Shown here: positions 22,380 through 33,539 of the stretch, in pieces
Layout of the letters: the number at the start of each line of letters is the position of its first letter
How positions within the stretch are numbered: position 1 is the first letter of the stretch
Source of the DNA: Rhabdophis nuchalis
Taxonomy: Eukaryota; Chordata; Lepidosauria; Squamata; Natricidae
NCBI GenBank assembly: GCA_039707465.1
Contig: CM077648.1
Coordinates: forward strand, 77,314,119-77,378,118
DNA: 64,000 bases
Reading direction: 5' to 3'
Made by a program: the position numbers and the translations under genes
The notes under the pieces: generated by a model
Told to the model about the DNA's origin: nothing
Database searches by the model: none
The model's input: only the letters and a program-made list of their open reading frames with translations

Positions 22380-23410
22380 ATTCTTCTGTTATTCAAAATA
22401 TATATCAATGATCAACCTGTTGGTTCTGATATATTGTCCCTCATCTATGCTGATGATTTAGCACTTACTGCTTAGAGAACAAACTTTGAGAAGGTGGAAG
22501 ACAAATTTACTCTGGCTCTTAAGAATATGTCAGAATACTATAATGAGAATGGACTAAAACCTAACCCATCAAAAACTAATGTCTGCATTCCCTCTCAAAA
22601 ACAGGCAGGCAAGATGTAGCCTCTATAGTAACTGGGATGGAATGAGTCTGATTCATTGTGAGACGCCACGTTACCTTGGCATTACACTGGATCGAACATC
22701 GACCTTTAAAAGACATTGTTGCAAATTAAAGCAAAAGATCTCCACCCTTAATAATCTCATCAGAAAGCTCGCTAGAACTACTTGTTGTGCCTACCTCATT
22801 ATCAATGAATAGCTGCCCTTGCATTGTGTTACTTGGAAGAGTACACCCGCCTCACAGATGGTCAGGGCATTTAGTGATACATGCCACATTGTTCCTGGAC
22901 ATCTGCGCCCCACTCTGCTTGGCAAACTATACATCTTGCTGGGAATAGCCATGCCAGGTGTTAGGAGTGTGGCACAAGATGTGAAATAAGAAAAGGTATT
23001 ACATGATCTGACACATCCAAAAGAAACAGAGGTCAAGGAGGAGCTATTTAGAGATTGTTACTACGCCTCAAACAAAACAAAAAGATGGAAACTCCAAGAT
23101 AAATAACTTCATAATTGGATAGAATCACTTGAGTTGCCTGGAAGTTTAGAGGAGGAGTGGATGGTTTGAAAATGTTTAAATAGAACATGGTTTGGCTATA
23201 ACTAAAGACCACATGGAAAAATGGAGATTCTTCCAGAGAACAATGATATTTCCTGCGAATGCAGCATTATTAAAACCATCCATCTTTCAGAGTGTCTTCT
23301 GGAGACAAAATGTACACAGAATGACTTACCAGTCAGAAATATCCCTGCCATCAATGTGGCCTGATGTTGGGCTAGAACTATATACATTTATGTTTTTATT
23401 AACGTTTTTA
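22380..23410 (+). pseudogene. Non-LTR reverse transcriptase remnant
   Basis: Broken frames on the + strand carry LFKIYINDQP, the catalytic box YADDLALTA, ENGLKPNPSKT, PRYLGITLDR and, further on, a cysteine-rich end (CECS..LSECLL..CTQNDL). The order is that of the palm and thumb of a LINE RT followed by its C-terminal zinc-knuckle-like region. I cannot place it firmly in a clade; it is not the L2 or CR1 family found elsewhere in the window. Confidence 0.7.
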
Positions 23411-23868
23411 ATATTTTAAAATTTAAGTTAATACTTTCCCCCTTTTTAGTTCCTGCATTTCCGACATGGTATGAGAAACACTGTAGAGGCTCTGTTTGGT
23501 ACTTGTGTCAAACATTGCAAGGACTCTATTGACAGGGCTGAAAAATTAATGAGATAGGAAATGTATATCTAGTAAATTCAATATCTATTCCAAAAATATT
23601 CCTAATTAAATGTGCAAGATTTCCTTAGTATCTAACATTACCATACCATTTCCACATTCAGATTCTATTTTATGTGTTGGTCACAGGTTACGCTTTACTG
23701 AGTGTATTCTATCTGAGCAATAAAAATACAGATTTCACTTGATGGTAGCAATGAAATATAGATAAACTTGTAGCTGGTTGCTGCAATTGAGTAATCATTT
23801 AGATTTAGACTTGAGCGACCTAGATATAGGATGCCTAATTTGGCTGAATTCAGAAACACCCTGTAAAT

Positions 23869-24003
23869 CAGGGGTCTCCAACCTTTGCAACTTTAAGTCT
23901 GAAGGACTTCAGCTCCCAGACTACTCCAGCCAGCAAAGCTGGCTGGAGAATTCTGGGAGCTGAAGTCCTTCAGACTTAAAGTTGCAAAGGTTGGAGACCC
24001 CTG
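23869..24003. mobile_element. Palindromic hAT-type MITE (family A), copy 4
   Basis: 135 bp; target duplication CTGTAAAT at 23861-23868 and 24004-24011. Confidence 0.9.
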
Positions 24004-24189
24004 CTGTAAATGACCTATTCCTTGCACACATAAATCCAGATTGTAATGGAATTTCGATTTTGTTTCAATGTTTCCTATTAGACAGGTAATAAAAGTCCAG
24101 TTCTTTCTACGCGGTTACTAAGCATTGGCACCAGACTTGATGGCGACTAATCACTCAATCAGTTAATATGTTAAGGAGTAGAAGTCTAG

Positions 24190-24435
24190 CTGAGGTTTCC
24201 TAACATCAAAGGCAATTTTCTTTGTTGTTTTATACCATCAAGTCAAGATTAGCTTGAGTCTTAATTTTTAAAAGATTTTTAAAAAAAACATTGGTGTGAG
24301 GGAAATGTGTGCAAGTCAGCGTTGACTTTCGGCAACTGCCTGGACAAGTCTCTGCAGTTTTCTTGGCAACATTTTCAGATTTGCTTTGCCCTTATCCTCC
24401 TTACATGGTCTCCCAGTTTTTAGCTTAGTGCCTTT
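24190..24435. repeat. Old dispersed repeat, class uncertain
   Basis: It contains GGCAACTGCCTGGACAAGTC and TCTGCAGTTTTCTTGGCAAC, phrases I associate with an old SINE-like squamate repeat. Boundaries are not clear. Confidence 0.4.
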
Positions 24436-24849
24436 AAACATTACACCAAACTGTTTTTTTTAAAGATATTTAACCCTATTTTTTGTTGCTAATATGACAC
24501 TTTCTCCAATGAGATTTTTAAACATTTAGTTTAATTGGTCTCTTCAGAATGCTGACATTGAATATTAATTAGAATGAATTATAATTCAGAGGATCTTTTT
24601 CATATCAAAAGTCTTTAAAATTACATACTCAATGCACACAAGTAATTTCTGTTTTATTTTCAGCAACAGAAATTGTTTCATTAGAGGATGCTAGGGACAT
24701 CACACCTTTTTTTCCTGAACTTTTGGAACACTTACATGATGCAGCCCAAACATACTTGTTTTAGATTAGCATACTTTTATGCCAATTTTCTATGATGCTA
24801 TAAAATATATGCATGATGTATCAAATTTATTTTTAAAAGGAACACTTGC

Positions 24850-24908
24850 AGTTATTTATTTATTTATTTTATTTTATTAAATTTATACCCCGCCCTTCTC
24901 CTTGTTAG
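24850..24908 (-). mobile_element. L2-type LINE 3' stub
   Basis: An ATTT-rich stretch followed by AAATTTATACCCCGCCCTTC matches the 3' terminus of the L2-type LINE at 46.08 kb. Confidence 0.6.
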
Positions 24909-24929
24909 GATTGTATTATTAAGCAATAA

Positions 24930-25400
24930 TACAATAGCAGAGTTGGAAGGGACCTTGGAGGTCATCTAGTCCAACTCCCTGCCTAGGCAGGAAACTCTAT
25001 ACCATTTCAGACAAATGGCTATCAAACAACATCTTAAAGACTTGCAGTGTTGGGGCATTCACAACTTCTGGAGGCAAGCTGTTCCACTGATTAATTGTCC
25101 TAACTGTCAGGAAATTTCTCCTCAGTTCTAAGTTGCTTCTCTCCTTGATTAGTTTCCACCCATTGTCCTACCCTCAGGTGCTTTGGAGAATAGCTTGACT
25201 CCTTCTTCTTTGTGGCAACCCCTGAGAAATTGGAAGACTGCTATCCTGTCTCCCCTAGTCCTTCTTTTTATTAAACTAGACATACCCAGTTCCTGCAACC
25301 GTTCTTCATATGTTTTAGCCTCCAGTCCCCTAATCATCTTTGTTGCTCTTCTCTGCACTCTTTCTAGAGTCTCCACATCAATAGAATGTGAATGATTTTT
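24930..25400 (-). mobile_element. CR1 LINE 3' fragment
   Basis: The - strand encodes ETLERVQRRATKMIRGLE, YEERLQELGMSSL, RRTRGDRIAVFQFLRG and GVKLFSKAPEGRT, the C-terminal end of CR1 ORF2, followed by its 3' UTR to about 24930. It lies just downstream of the CSRP2 poly(A) site. Confidence 0.9.
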
Positions 25401-25443
25401 TCCACCAGACATTTCAATGCAAATGAGTGTCTAAATATAAAGC

Positions 25444-25449
25444 TTTATT
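25444..25449 (-). terminator. CSRP2 poly(A) signal
   Basis: AATAAA on the - strand lies about 165 bases past the CSRP2 stop, giving a short 3' UTR. A CR1 fragment begins immediately beyond it. Confidence 0.7.
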
Positions 25450-25614
25450 GAAATTGTTTGACAGGTTATTTAAAAATCTGCTTCAAGACTGGATTACATA
25501 CGGTACCTAAGGAAAAGCAGTCGCATAAGACAAGAGCTGTTTCACAGTAAATGATAGCATTTTAAGTTGTGCCTTGGAAAAAGGGAACCCTCTCTGTGCC
25601 AAGTGGCTAATGTG

Positions 25615-25691
25615 TCACTGAGCGTGCACAAGAGCACCAGCGCCTTGGCCATAGCCAAATCCTTTGGGGCCAAAGTTCTTTGCATAACAAC
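25615..25691 (-). CDS. CSRP2: CSRP2 terminal coding exon
   Basis: The acceptor TTTTCAG precedes 25691. The exon completes Gly169 and reads [18 protein letters not shown] and then ALVHAQ before TGA (25617-25615). C170 is the last zinc ligand. Confidence 0.96.
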
Positions 25692-25847
25692 CTGAAAAGA
25701 CAAAGAGTAAACTATTAGTTCCATTCAGCTGTAAATATGGTGTTTTAAAAAATATAATCAGGTTCAGAGAATATTAGTTTGCAATGTGCTTTTACACTTG
25801 CTGATGTGAACCAATCTCCATGCATGTGTATCTTGTGCAGATCTACT

Positions 25848-25910
25848 GGCTGGAGAATTCTGGGAGCTGAAGTCCTTCAGACTTAAAGTTGCAAAGGTTG
25901 GAGACCCCTG
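25848..25910. mobile_element. Family A MITE, right half only
   Basis: From CTGGCTGGAGAATTC to the CCCCTG tip; the left half of the palindrome is absent. In a CSRP2 intron. Confidence 0.8.
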
Positions 25911-26109
25911 ATGTAGAATATACATTATATAGAGAGCTCTCACTCTTCAATAAAGTTGTCTCATGACAGTGATTGGAGAATGCATACATTGTCATCTGCT
26001 TAAACTAAATCAGTGTGGTAAATGTCATTAAACTAGTGGTAATCCCATCTCTGTTTTAGATCTAAAATTACATATCTTGCACCAGAACAATTCTAATATT
26101 TTACCTTAC

Positions 26110-26203
26110 CTTTGCAATAGATTTCACCCTCCTTCTCTGTCAGAGTTGTTGATTCAAGGCTTTTACCACACTTTGCACAACGAAAACAATTTTTGTGCCA
26201 AGG
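26110..26203 (-). CDS. CSRP2: CSRP2 exon: body of LIM2
   Basis: The acceptor TTTTTAG precedes 26203 and the donor GTAAGG follows 26110. It reads [19 protein letters not shown] and ends EGEIYCK plus one G. It supplies H140, C143, C146, C149 and C167. Confidence 0.95.
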
Positions 26204-26578
26204 CTAAAAAGAAAACAAACTATTTCAGACTTCTGTGTTTCATCATTTTCAGTAGATGCACATGGTCTTTTTCATGGAGAAAATCTATGTGGTCACTAAG
26301 AAGATATGATACCAACTTGATGGCACATAATCAATCAATCTAGTCTTCTAGAGATAATTATGTTTTTCATGTTAGATTACTTCTTTTTAGTAGAAAGCAT
26401 TTATTTTGGGAAAATGAATTAGTTCCCATTCTCAGGTGTTCTTTTTTACGAAGTTCATTTTAAAGCAAACAAAATCAATCCAATTCTAATAGGTCAAGGT
26501 CATCACTTTCAATTAAATCACCAAGCAAATCCAGAATAGTTTGCCAGGGCATTTGCAAACTATTGCATGTCACCTTAC

Positions 26579-26708
26579 CTTTCCAGCTCCTATTACTTTC
26601 TCAGCTGCATACACAGAGTCACCACATCTGGAACATTTTTCTGCCCCTCCAAATTTCTGAGCAAATTTTGAAGTATTTGGACTTGTTGTCGGTCGATGAG
26701 AAGGTATG
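26579..26708 (-). CDS. CSRP2: CSRP2 exon: linker and start of LIM2
   Basis: The acceptor GCTAG precedes 26708 and the donor GTAAGG follows 26579. It encodes the inter-LIM linker [18 protein letters not shown] and then C119 and C122 of LIM2 ([15 protein letters not shown]), ending on a complete Lys137 codon. Confidence 0.95.
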
Positions 26709-27657
26709 CTAGCATGAATAGAATTGTTGAAATGAGTGTCTTTCTGAATCAGCTGTGAACAGGCAGGCTAGACTGAGCTCTCATTAACAGGGTGCAAAAT
26801 CATTTTATTTCTTCCCCTAAGAGCAACTATCGCTCTACAAAAAACCACGGCAAAAGAAGAGTATATTGTTGAAGTCTAGCTGCCTTTATCAACCCCAGGA
26901 GAGCCATAAGTCAACTTCAATTGTGACAAGAAAAAAAAGGAATCTTTAGATCTTCAGCAAAATGGGCGTCAAAGGATATAACACACTGATCTCTTGACAT
27001 AGATCTGTAAGTCTTTCCTCAATAATGCTTTGGTTATTATTATTACTAAAGTTGTCTGTTGCCTCTGTGACCAGAAAAGGCAATGCTGGTTTGACACAAG
27101 AGGAAATCACTGCAGCCAAAGTTGTAAGCTGGAGTGGAAGAACATACAATCATATTCTTCCAGTGGGAAGCCACGATTTGTGTTGCATTGAACTGAATTA
27201 TAAGAATGCTCAATCTAACATTCATGTTTAATATTGTAACATGATTCAACCAGGGACTAGATAGAAACTTACTTCTTCCTCACAGTGTTTCAACTAATCA
27301 TAAAACATTCAACAGTCAATAGCAGGAATTGATCTTGGCAAAAAGATAATCTTACTTTTTTGAGCTTTGCTCTCACAGGATGTAACAATCCATTATATAC
27401 AAATAGAAAAGAACTGGCAATTTTCTAGAAATGCTGGTCTCTTGAACAGCCCCAGATCATGAACGCTCAAATACAGAACCAGAGCGATCTTTTTATTCCA
27501 TTTTTATTTGAGGAGGTTTTGATAGTTTATATTTAATAGGTAATACATCTAATGTCTGAAGATAGACCTCAGGCAAAGAGATGGCTATTTTCAACATCCA
27601 GTTATTTGCTACAATTCAAAATGCAGCCAGCTAGAGGTAAATTACTGCTGTACCTAC

Positions 27658-27826
27658 CTGTCATGTTTTATGCCAAGCCTTTCTCCTCTGTCCATATTGA
27701 GAGTGCCTGCTCCTTGCCCATAGCCATATCCTTTGGGACCATATTTTTTCCCATAACAAGACTTGCAGTATATTTCTTCCTCATGCATGGCCACAGTTGT
27801 GCTATCTAGGTTTTTCCGGCATACCA
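27658..27826 (-). CDS. CSRP2: CSRP2 exon: end of LIM1 and first glycine-rich region
   Basis: The acceptor is CTTAG before 27826 and the donor GTAGGTA follows 27658. It finishes Met38 and reads [36 protein letters not shown] and [13 protein letters not shown], leaving AG. It contains C40, C58, C61 and the KKYGPK patch. Confidence 0.95.
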
Positions 27827-27829
27827 CTA

Positions 27830-30000
27830 AGGAAGAAATTAGATATTTCCATTACCTAAAAGTAACTTTCAGTAGCTATGTCTACTGAAAACTGAGGGGG
27901 CTAGTTCTTTGAATAACAGTATTAAATTCTGTTCTATTAATATGTTCTGCCCTCTTTGGCTTTTATGATTTGCATTTGTAGAAGGGAAACTTTGCTAAGT
28001 TTAATTTGTGAGCCTATGAAAGAAACATTTTTTTCTTTGTTTCAAACCTCATAGAACTATTTACATTTGTGCCAATAAGTTTAATCATGCAAGAGTTTCC
28101 AAGGGCACGTTACCTTTTGTGTGAAACAGCTAAAATATATAGACAGCCAATTTAAATCCATGTCCATACTAGCTTATTACTTATACCTCTTTTAGATGTA
28201 CGTTGCTATTTTAGTTGGCTGGGAAACAAGCAAGTATCTCAGTATTAATGAGCAAATAAAAACAGTTTTTATACAATCACCTACAGTTCTGCATTATACA
28301 CATTTTATGAAAATTAAGAGTAAAATAGTTCAGTTTAGACTTGTTAAATATGGTATTGCTTTGAGTATTTGTTAAAAAATACTCTAGAATTCTAGATTCT
28401 ATAATAAATGTAGTAGTGGACTATAATGGGTGCTCAGTAAATTAAGATTCCTCCACAACTAAGATTATAAAAGCTAAAACATTGGTATCATAGTCAAACC
28501 AGATGTTACTACAAATGAAGATCCATTCTAAATTTCCAAGCTAAGAACATGGAAATAAGTGGTGTGAAAGAATTAACTCTTTATGGAATTAGATCTGTCT
28601 CTGTTTCATTTCCTCAACTAGGCTGTTGTTGGCAAAATTTAGTGAAGACACATTTCCATTGTGATATCTTCTCTGAAAATCACTTTTTCCACATTAAAGC
28701 TTAGCTGTATCACTGCATTAACTTTTAGAAATGGTTTTGTTTTTTATTTTGGTATCAGTTTTTGTTCAGGTACTTAAATTGGATTCCATGCTTCAGTTTA
28801 AATTATTGTAGATACTGTAATTATTGTAGATACTGTAATTGTGTTTCACACTTCCCTAAGACACTATCATGTTTCCAGTTTTGAAATTCATTGGATTTGC
28901 CAATTATAAGTTTAACAGAAACTCTTGAGCTCAATTCCATACTTAGAGAAGCTAAATTTTGTATTCCTTCATCACTGAGTATATTCTGTATCGAATTTTT
29001 TCTTGATGTTCAATTTTGTAAAATGTGAAGAAGCAATCCTGAAAGCAGACAATAAAACTTTAAAAGTATTTGTTATTCCTCTCAACCCTTGCCATTCATT
29101 GCACGGCTTTTACTGTAAGCATTATCTTTCATGATAGTGGAAACTTGATCACGCTTCTATTTAAATGTACCTCATAAAAATTCCAAATTCAGCATTCAGT
29201 TTAATTGGTTTTTTTCCCTTTTATTTTATATCAGTTACAATTAGCATTTATCAAATGCTGATGTGGTGACATGAACAGTACTGTACTGTTCTGGTCATGA
29301 CACCTCATCAACCAATTGTTTGAAATAATTAGAAGATACAAAAATTCAGCATCTTAACAATCTGCTAAACTGAACAATCCTATCAACTCTGTTCTTAAAG
29401 ACAGTCTACAACCTCTGGCAAAGCCCAAGGGAATTTTATCTCCATTAGGCTGAAATTAGAAAATCGACTAGTGTAAATCACATAATTAATTTATTCGAAA
29501 TAAACATTGAATGGAATCAAACTATTGAATAATTTCTCAAAATGGTATTTAAAATATAGAGTTCTAGAATAGCGTACCAAATGAGAACTGAATCTTGATG
29601 GAATAATTATGTATTCTGCTAGTACATTTTTGTCAACAGAATAAAGCTGAATTAATAAGCTTTATATTTAAAGTTGTCTACATGGATCAAAGTGACAATC
29701 TTGTGTATCATTAGTAGGTATGGTAATAGGGTTATGGCAATGTTAGTTAAATGACTGTCTGAAAGCATTCTTTTAACCATACATTCGTTCTGCAAAGTTA
29801 AGAGTCTGCATGAATCACACAAGAGATATGGAATACAAACTTGCAAAATACAACCTTATATCATTTTACACTCTGATCTTTGTTCTTTGGAGCCCAAGGT
29901 GGCAACTGTATAGCTCAATGCTAAAGTTAGGTTCTTGCTATTTACAATTTGATCCATACTGCTCAAATACCGCTAATTCATTCAAAAAGAGTTTCATAGG
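27830..30000 (-). other. CSRP2 intron between LIM1 exons, no feature seen
   Basis: AT-rich unique DNA. No transposon, exon or RNA gene was recognised in about 2.2 kb. Confidence 0.5.
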
Positions 30001-30007
30001 TACTTAC

Positions 30008-30119
30008 TACAAAGAAAGCAACATCTGTGGAAGCTTCTCCCATCACACTGGACTTCTTCCGCATGGTATACTATTCTGCCGCAGGCACCACATTTGTTTC
30101 CACCTCCCCAGTTTGGCAT
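30008..30119 (-). CDS. CSRP2: CSRP2 first coding exon (start of LIM1)
   Basis: The ATG is at 30119-30117, seven bases after a CTGCAG acceptor (exon begins at 30126). The exon encodes [15 protein letters not shown] through HRCCFLC, 37 residues, and leaves one A before GTAAGTA. The ATG context is AAAATGC and no upstream ATG lies in the exon. Confidence 0.95.
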
Positions 30120-30538
30120 TTTGAGTCTGCAGAATAAATGCTAACGATTAACAATAGGCTAGAATAGAATTAGAAAGAGAAAGAGAATATAACTTGATTG
30201 TCACTTTAAAGGCACACTAATCAGCATACATTAAAATGAAATTTAGTTGCATTCAGCTTTCAAAAGATAACTATTATGCATATTATGCCCCTCTGCCCCC
30301 CAAATATATGACACTGAGAAACATTACAGTCTAGTTCGAATGTATACATGGCATAAAAAAAAAAATAATCCTGTGAATTTACAAGCCAGATGGCATAGGC
30401 AACAAAGCTGTTGCAGAATCTAAAAGTCCTGCTATAAATACTTCGAAACCTCCTCCCAGAGGGGAGCAACAAACAGGTTGCGAAGTGGGTGTGCGGGATC
30501 TCTAACAACGCTTCAAGCTTTAAGCATATAGCTTAAAA

Positions 30539-30673
30539 CAGAGGTGGGCAAACTTTGCAACTTTAAGTCTGAAGGACTTCAGCTTCCAGACTTCTCCAGC
30601 CAGCTTTGTTGGCTGGAGAATTCTGGGAGCTGAAGTCCTTCAGACTTAAAGTTGCAAAGTTTGCCCACCCCTG
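30539..30673. mobile_element. Palindromic hAT-type MITE (family A), copy 5
   Basis: 135 bp of the GTGGGCAAAC-ended subtype, as at 15607. Target duplication GCTTAAAA at 30531-30538 and 30674-30681. In CSRP2 intron 1. Confidence 0.9.
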
Positions 30674-30679
30674 GCTTAA

Positions 30680-31860
30680 AATGTGCTCCCACTAAGGCCT
30701 TTTTGCCCTAACCCCCAAGCATTACAATCCACGCTGTAAACTGGCTTGACCCCACTGGCTGAGGCCAGTAGTGCTGATTGTTTGCAGCGTACCACTCGGT
30801 GGCCACATCAGGTGCTGACATGTAGATCGCATGTAAATCTTTACATGGTATCTTCCATTTACGCTCAATTCGAATTGATCATACTCCTAAACCATAGATT
30901 TAGATCTCTATAATGGTTAGATGGTACGGTTGACAGAATGGTCCTTGCCATCGATTTTGCCTGCTGTCTCCCACCCTTCGGTGGGGCCCGGCTGTACATC
31001 CACATGTGATTTGTTTATCTTGTCTTTTGGTCTATGACCGCAATCAAGTGTTATTATTAACTGGCTTAAAGAAGTGCTGACCATACTTCCAACCCTTATT
31101 TAGCCTCAGTAACAGAGAAAGTGGGTTCTGTCTACAAAAGGCATAAAAGGAGGAGAGAAAGTGATGATCAATGCCTTGCCTGGTGCCAATTACTTACTGG
31201 CTGCTGAAGACACACTTGATAGATAGGCAACGATAAGTCCATGGGAGACAGAGGCTTTAGTTGCATTTGCCCACATGGGTAGCTTGTCAGCGGAAGAGTG
31301 TAAATTTGTCTCCTATTCATTTGGAAGACTGGTAAACCTTTGTTCAACCATGAGTGCAAATGTTAGGATGAAGGAATGGGGCTGGATGAAGTTCCAGCTA
31401 TCCCTCCACTCATTGTTCTTTCAGCACAGAGGCTCACCAGTATTACAGGCATCTGGTAGACACATTTACTGTTCTTTCTGTTGCTTAAGTGAAGAAGAAT
31501 AAAATAGTCTGAAAGTGAGGTTCAGTTTATGGTTTACTTATAAAGGAGCTGCTAAGCGACGGTTGCTTAGATGTAAACATGATTGGAATATGGCTACGAT
31601 TAATAATTAATCCAAAATAAAACTTATTCACCCATTTGTTGCATTGCAGCACATGCATAATTTAATAGTAGCATGCCAGTAATGCCGTATTTTTGAGAAT
31701 CGTACATAACAGCAGTTTTTTTGCATTATGTAATGATAAAAAAAACATGAAAAATGTCCATGTGCCATATACTTCAAATACTTATACTTTTTCATAACTT
31801 CACACTAAAAATGATATATTTCTCCTATAGTTTTGTTTTACAGTATTACTCTTCAAAAAC
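30680..31860. other. CSRP2 intron 1 stretch, nothing recognised
   Basis: Moderate GC, short open frames only. A hairpin-prone CCCACCCTTCGGTGGGGCC occurs near 30970 with no gene context. Confidence 0.4.
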
Positions 31861-31861
31861 T

Positions 31862-32180
31862 ACCATATTTTTCAGAGTATAAGATGTACCTTTCCCCCCC
31901 CCCCCAAAAAGAGGTGAAAATCTGGGTGCATCTTATACACTGAATATAGCATTTCTGGCCTACCAAAACCCTGCCCTCTTTGCCCCCCCCCCAGCTCCCA
32001 GGAGCAGTCTACAAGCCTCCCAAAGCTCTTCATGGCCCCCCTTTTTTGCAAAAAATGGGCCTTTTTTACTTGTTTTTGCCCACCACCAGAAACACTCTAC
32101 AAGCCTACCAAAGCTCTGCATGCCCACCCCCTTTTTGCAAAAAATGAGGCATTAACTTGTTTTAGCTTTAAACAGATATA
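31862..32180. repeat. Dispersed repeat with GTATAAGATG inverted arms and C-runs
   Basis: AGTATAAGATGTACC at 31879 is echoed by the inverted GGTGCATCTTATAC near 31925, with C9-C12 homopolymers and a repeated AAGCCTCCCAAAGCTCT phrase. Probably a DNA-transposon derivative; limits unclear. Confidence 0.45.
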
Positions 32181-32250
32181 ACAATCTTTTTAATTCTTCA
32201 GAGTCTAAGAATCTAGATATTTAAAACTTTATAGATTCCTTAATCTGCAG

Positions 32251-32343
32251 CAGTGTTTCTCAACTTTGGCCACTTGAAGAGGTGTAGACTTCAACTCTGT
32301 TGAGGTCCACACCTCTTCAGGTGGCCACGGTTGGGAAATACTA
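32251..32343. mobile_element. Palindromic hAT-type MITE (family B)
   Basis: 93 bp beginning CAGTGTTTCTCAACTTTGG with a complementary right arm. Target duplication ATCTGCAG / ATCTACAG (one mismatch). Confidence 0.75.
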
Positions 32344-32632
32344 ATCTACAGTATTCCCTAGATGGCTTTTCAAATGATTCACATTTTCATTTCTGTGACA
32401 CAGGCAAATACATGTTAGGATTTAGTGTTCAAGTCTGTCTTGGTGTGCAATTTAGAAATGCTATGATTGCCCCTTAGGATATTTCACTGCAGACCTACCT
32501 TTTAAAATTAATATAGTATGACAACTTGAAGTATTTGACTTTAAATGCAGTTGGCCCTCAAATTTCATGTAACACGTCTCACTGCTTGATTTATATACAA
32601 GTTTCACACTTATAGTAAAGTGTAGTTTGTTT

Positions 32633-32927
32633 CAGAGATGGTATTTAGCAGGTTCTGATCAGTTCTGGAGAACTGTAGCAGAAATTTTCAGTTGTTCAGA
32701 GAACCAGTAAATACCACCTCTGACTGCCCCCATCTATTCTCTGCCTTCTGAGTCCCAGCTGATCAGGAGGAAATGGGGATTTTCCTTTCCCTGGAGTGAG
32801 ATGGAAATAGAGATTTTACAGTATCATTCCCCTGCCACACTCACCAAGTTACACCCACAAAGCCATGCCACGCCCACTAAGACATGACCACAGAATCGGA
32901 AGTAAAAAAATTTGAATTCCACCACTG
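32633..32927. mobile_element. Non-autonomous hAT-type element (family C)
   Basis: 295 bp; ends CAGAGATGG and CCACCACTG; target duplication GTTTGTTT at 32625-32632 and 32928-32935. Confidence 0.8.
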
Positions 32928-33240
32928 GTTTGTTTCCATTTTAGATTTGCCTTTGGTTTAGCATCATAAATGACTTGTCAGAATTTTCTGACTTAAACAG
33001 AAAAATGTGATCACGAAGACCTTTCTATAAATAGACAAGGTCCAAGATGTAAGAGGCAACCATGATGCCACATGCTTTAATCAATGAACCATTATGTTGC
33101 ATCCAGGTTCTGCATTACCATTCACCTAAAAGGTCAAACTCCAACAGTATTCTGTCAAGCAGCATTTAGTACAATTCTGGAGGCAACATAAGGACAGAAG
33201 TGGAAACCCTTTCAGTGGCATACCTAGAATCCCTTAGAAT

Positions 33241-33363
33241 AAGGTGACCAGATGTCCCGCTTTTGGCGGGACAATCACGCTTTCAAAGAATTAGTCCCGC
33301 CTCCCGCGGGCTCTTTAAAATGTCCCGATTTTTTGAAAGACATGTTAATATCTGGTCACCTTA
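33241..33363. mobile_element. MITE with GGTGACCAGAT ends
   Basis: The inverted ends AAGGTGACCAGATGTCCCG and ATCTGGTCACCTT enclose about 90 bases with further CCCG/CGGG pairing. Superfamily not certain. Confidence 0.65.
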
Positions 33364-33539
33364 TCCAAAGCATCCAAAGCAAAGGCGAAGGTGAGGCAGG
33401 CTCCCAAAAGAAGGCGCGGAGTGGCCAAGGGGCTCCGTGGGGGGGAAAAAACTTGACTGCCGAGCGATGAAAAGACGGGAAGGTTAACAGGCGCGCGCAA
33501 TGCACGGCGGGCGAGGAGACGTGGTGACTATTCTCTGTA

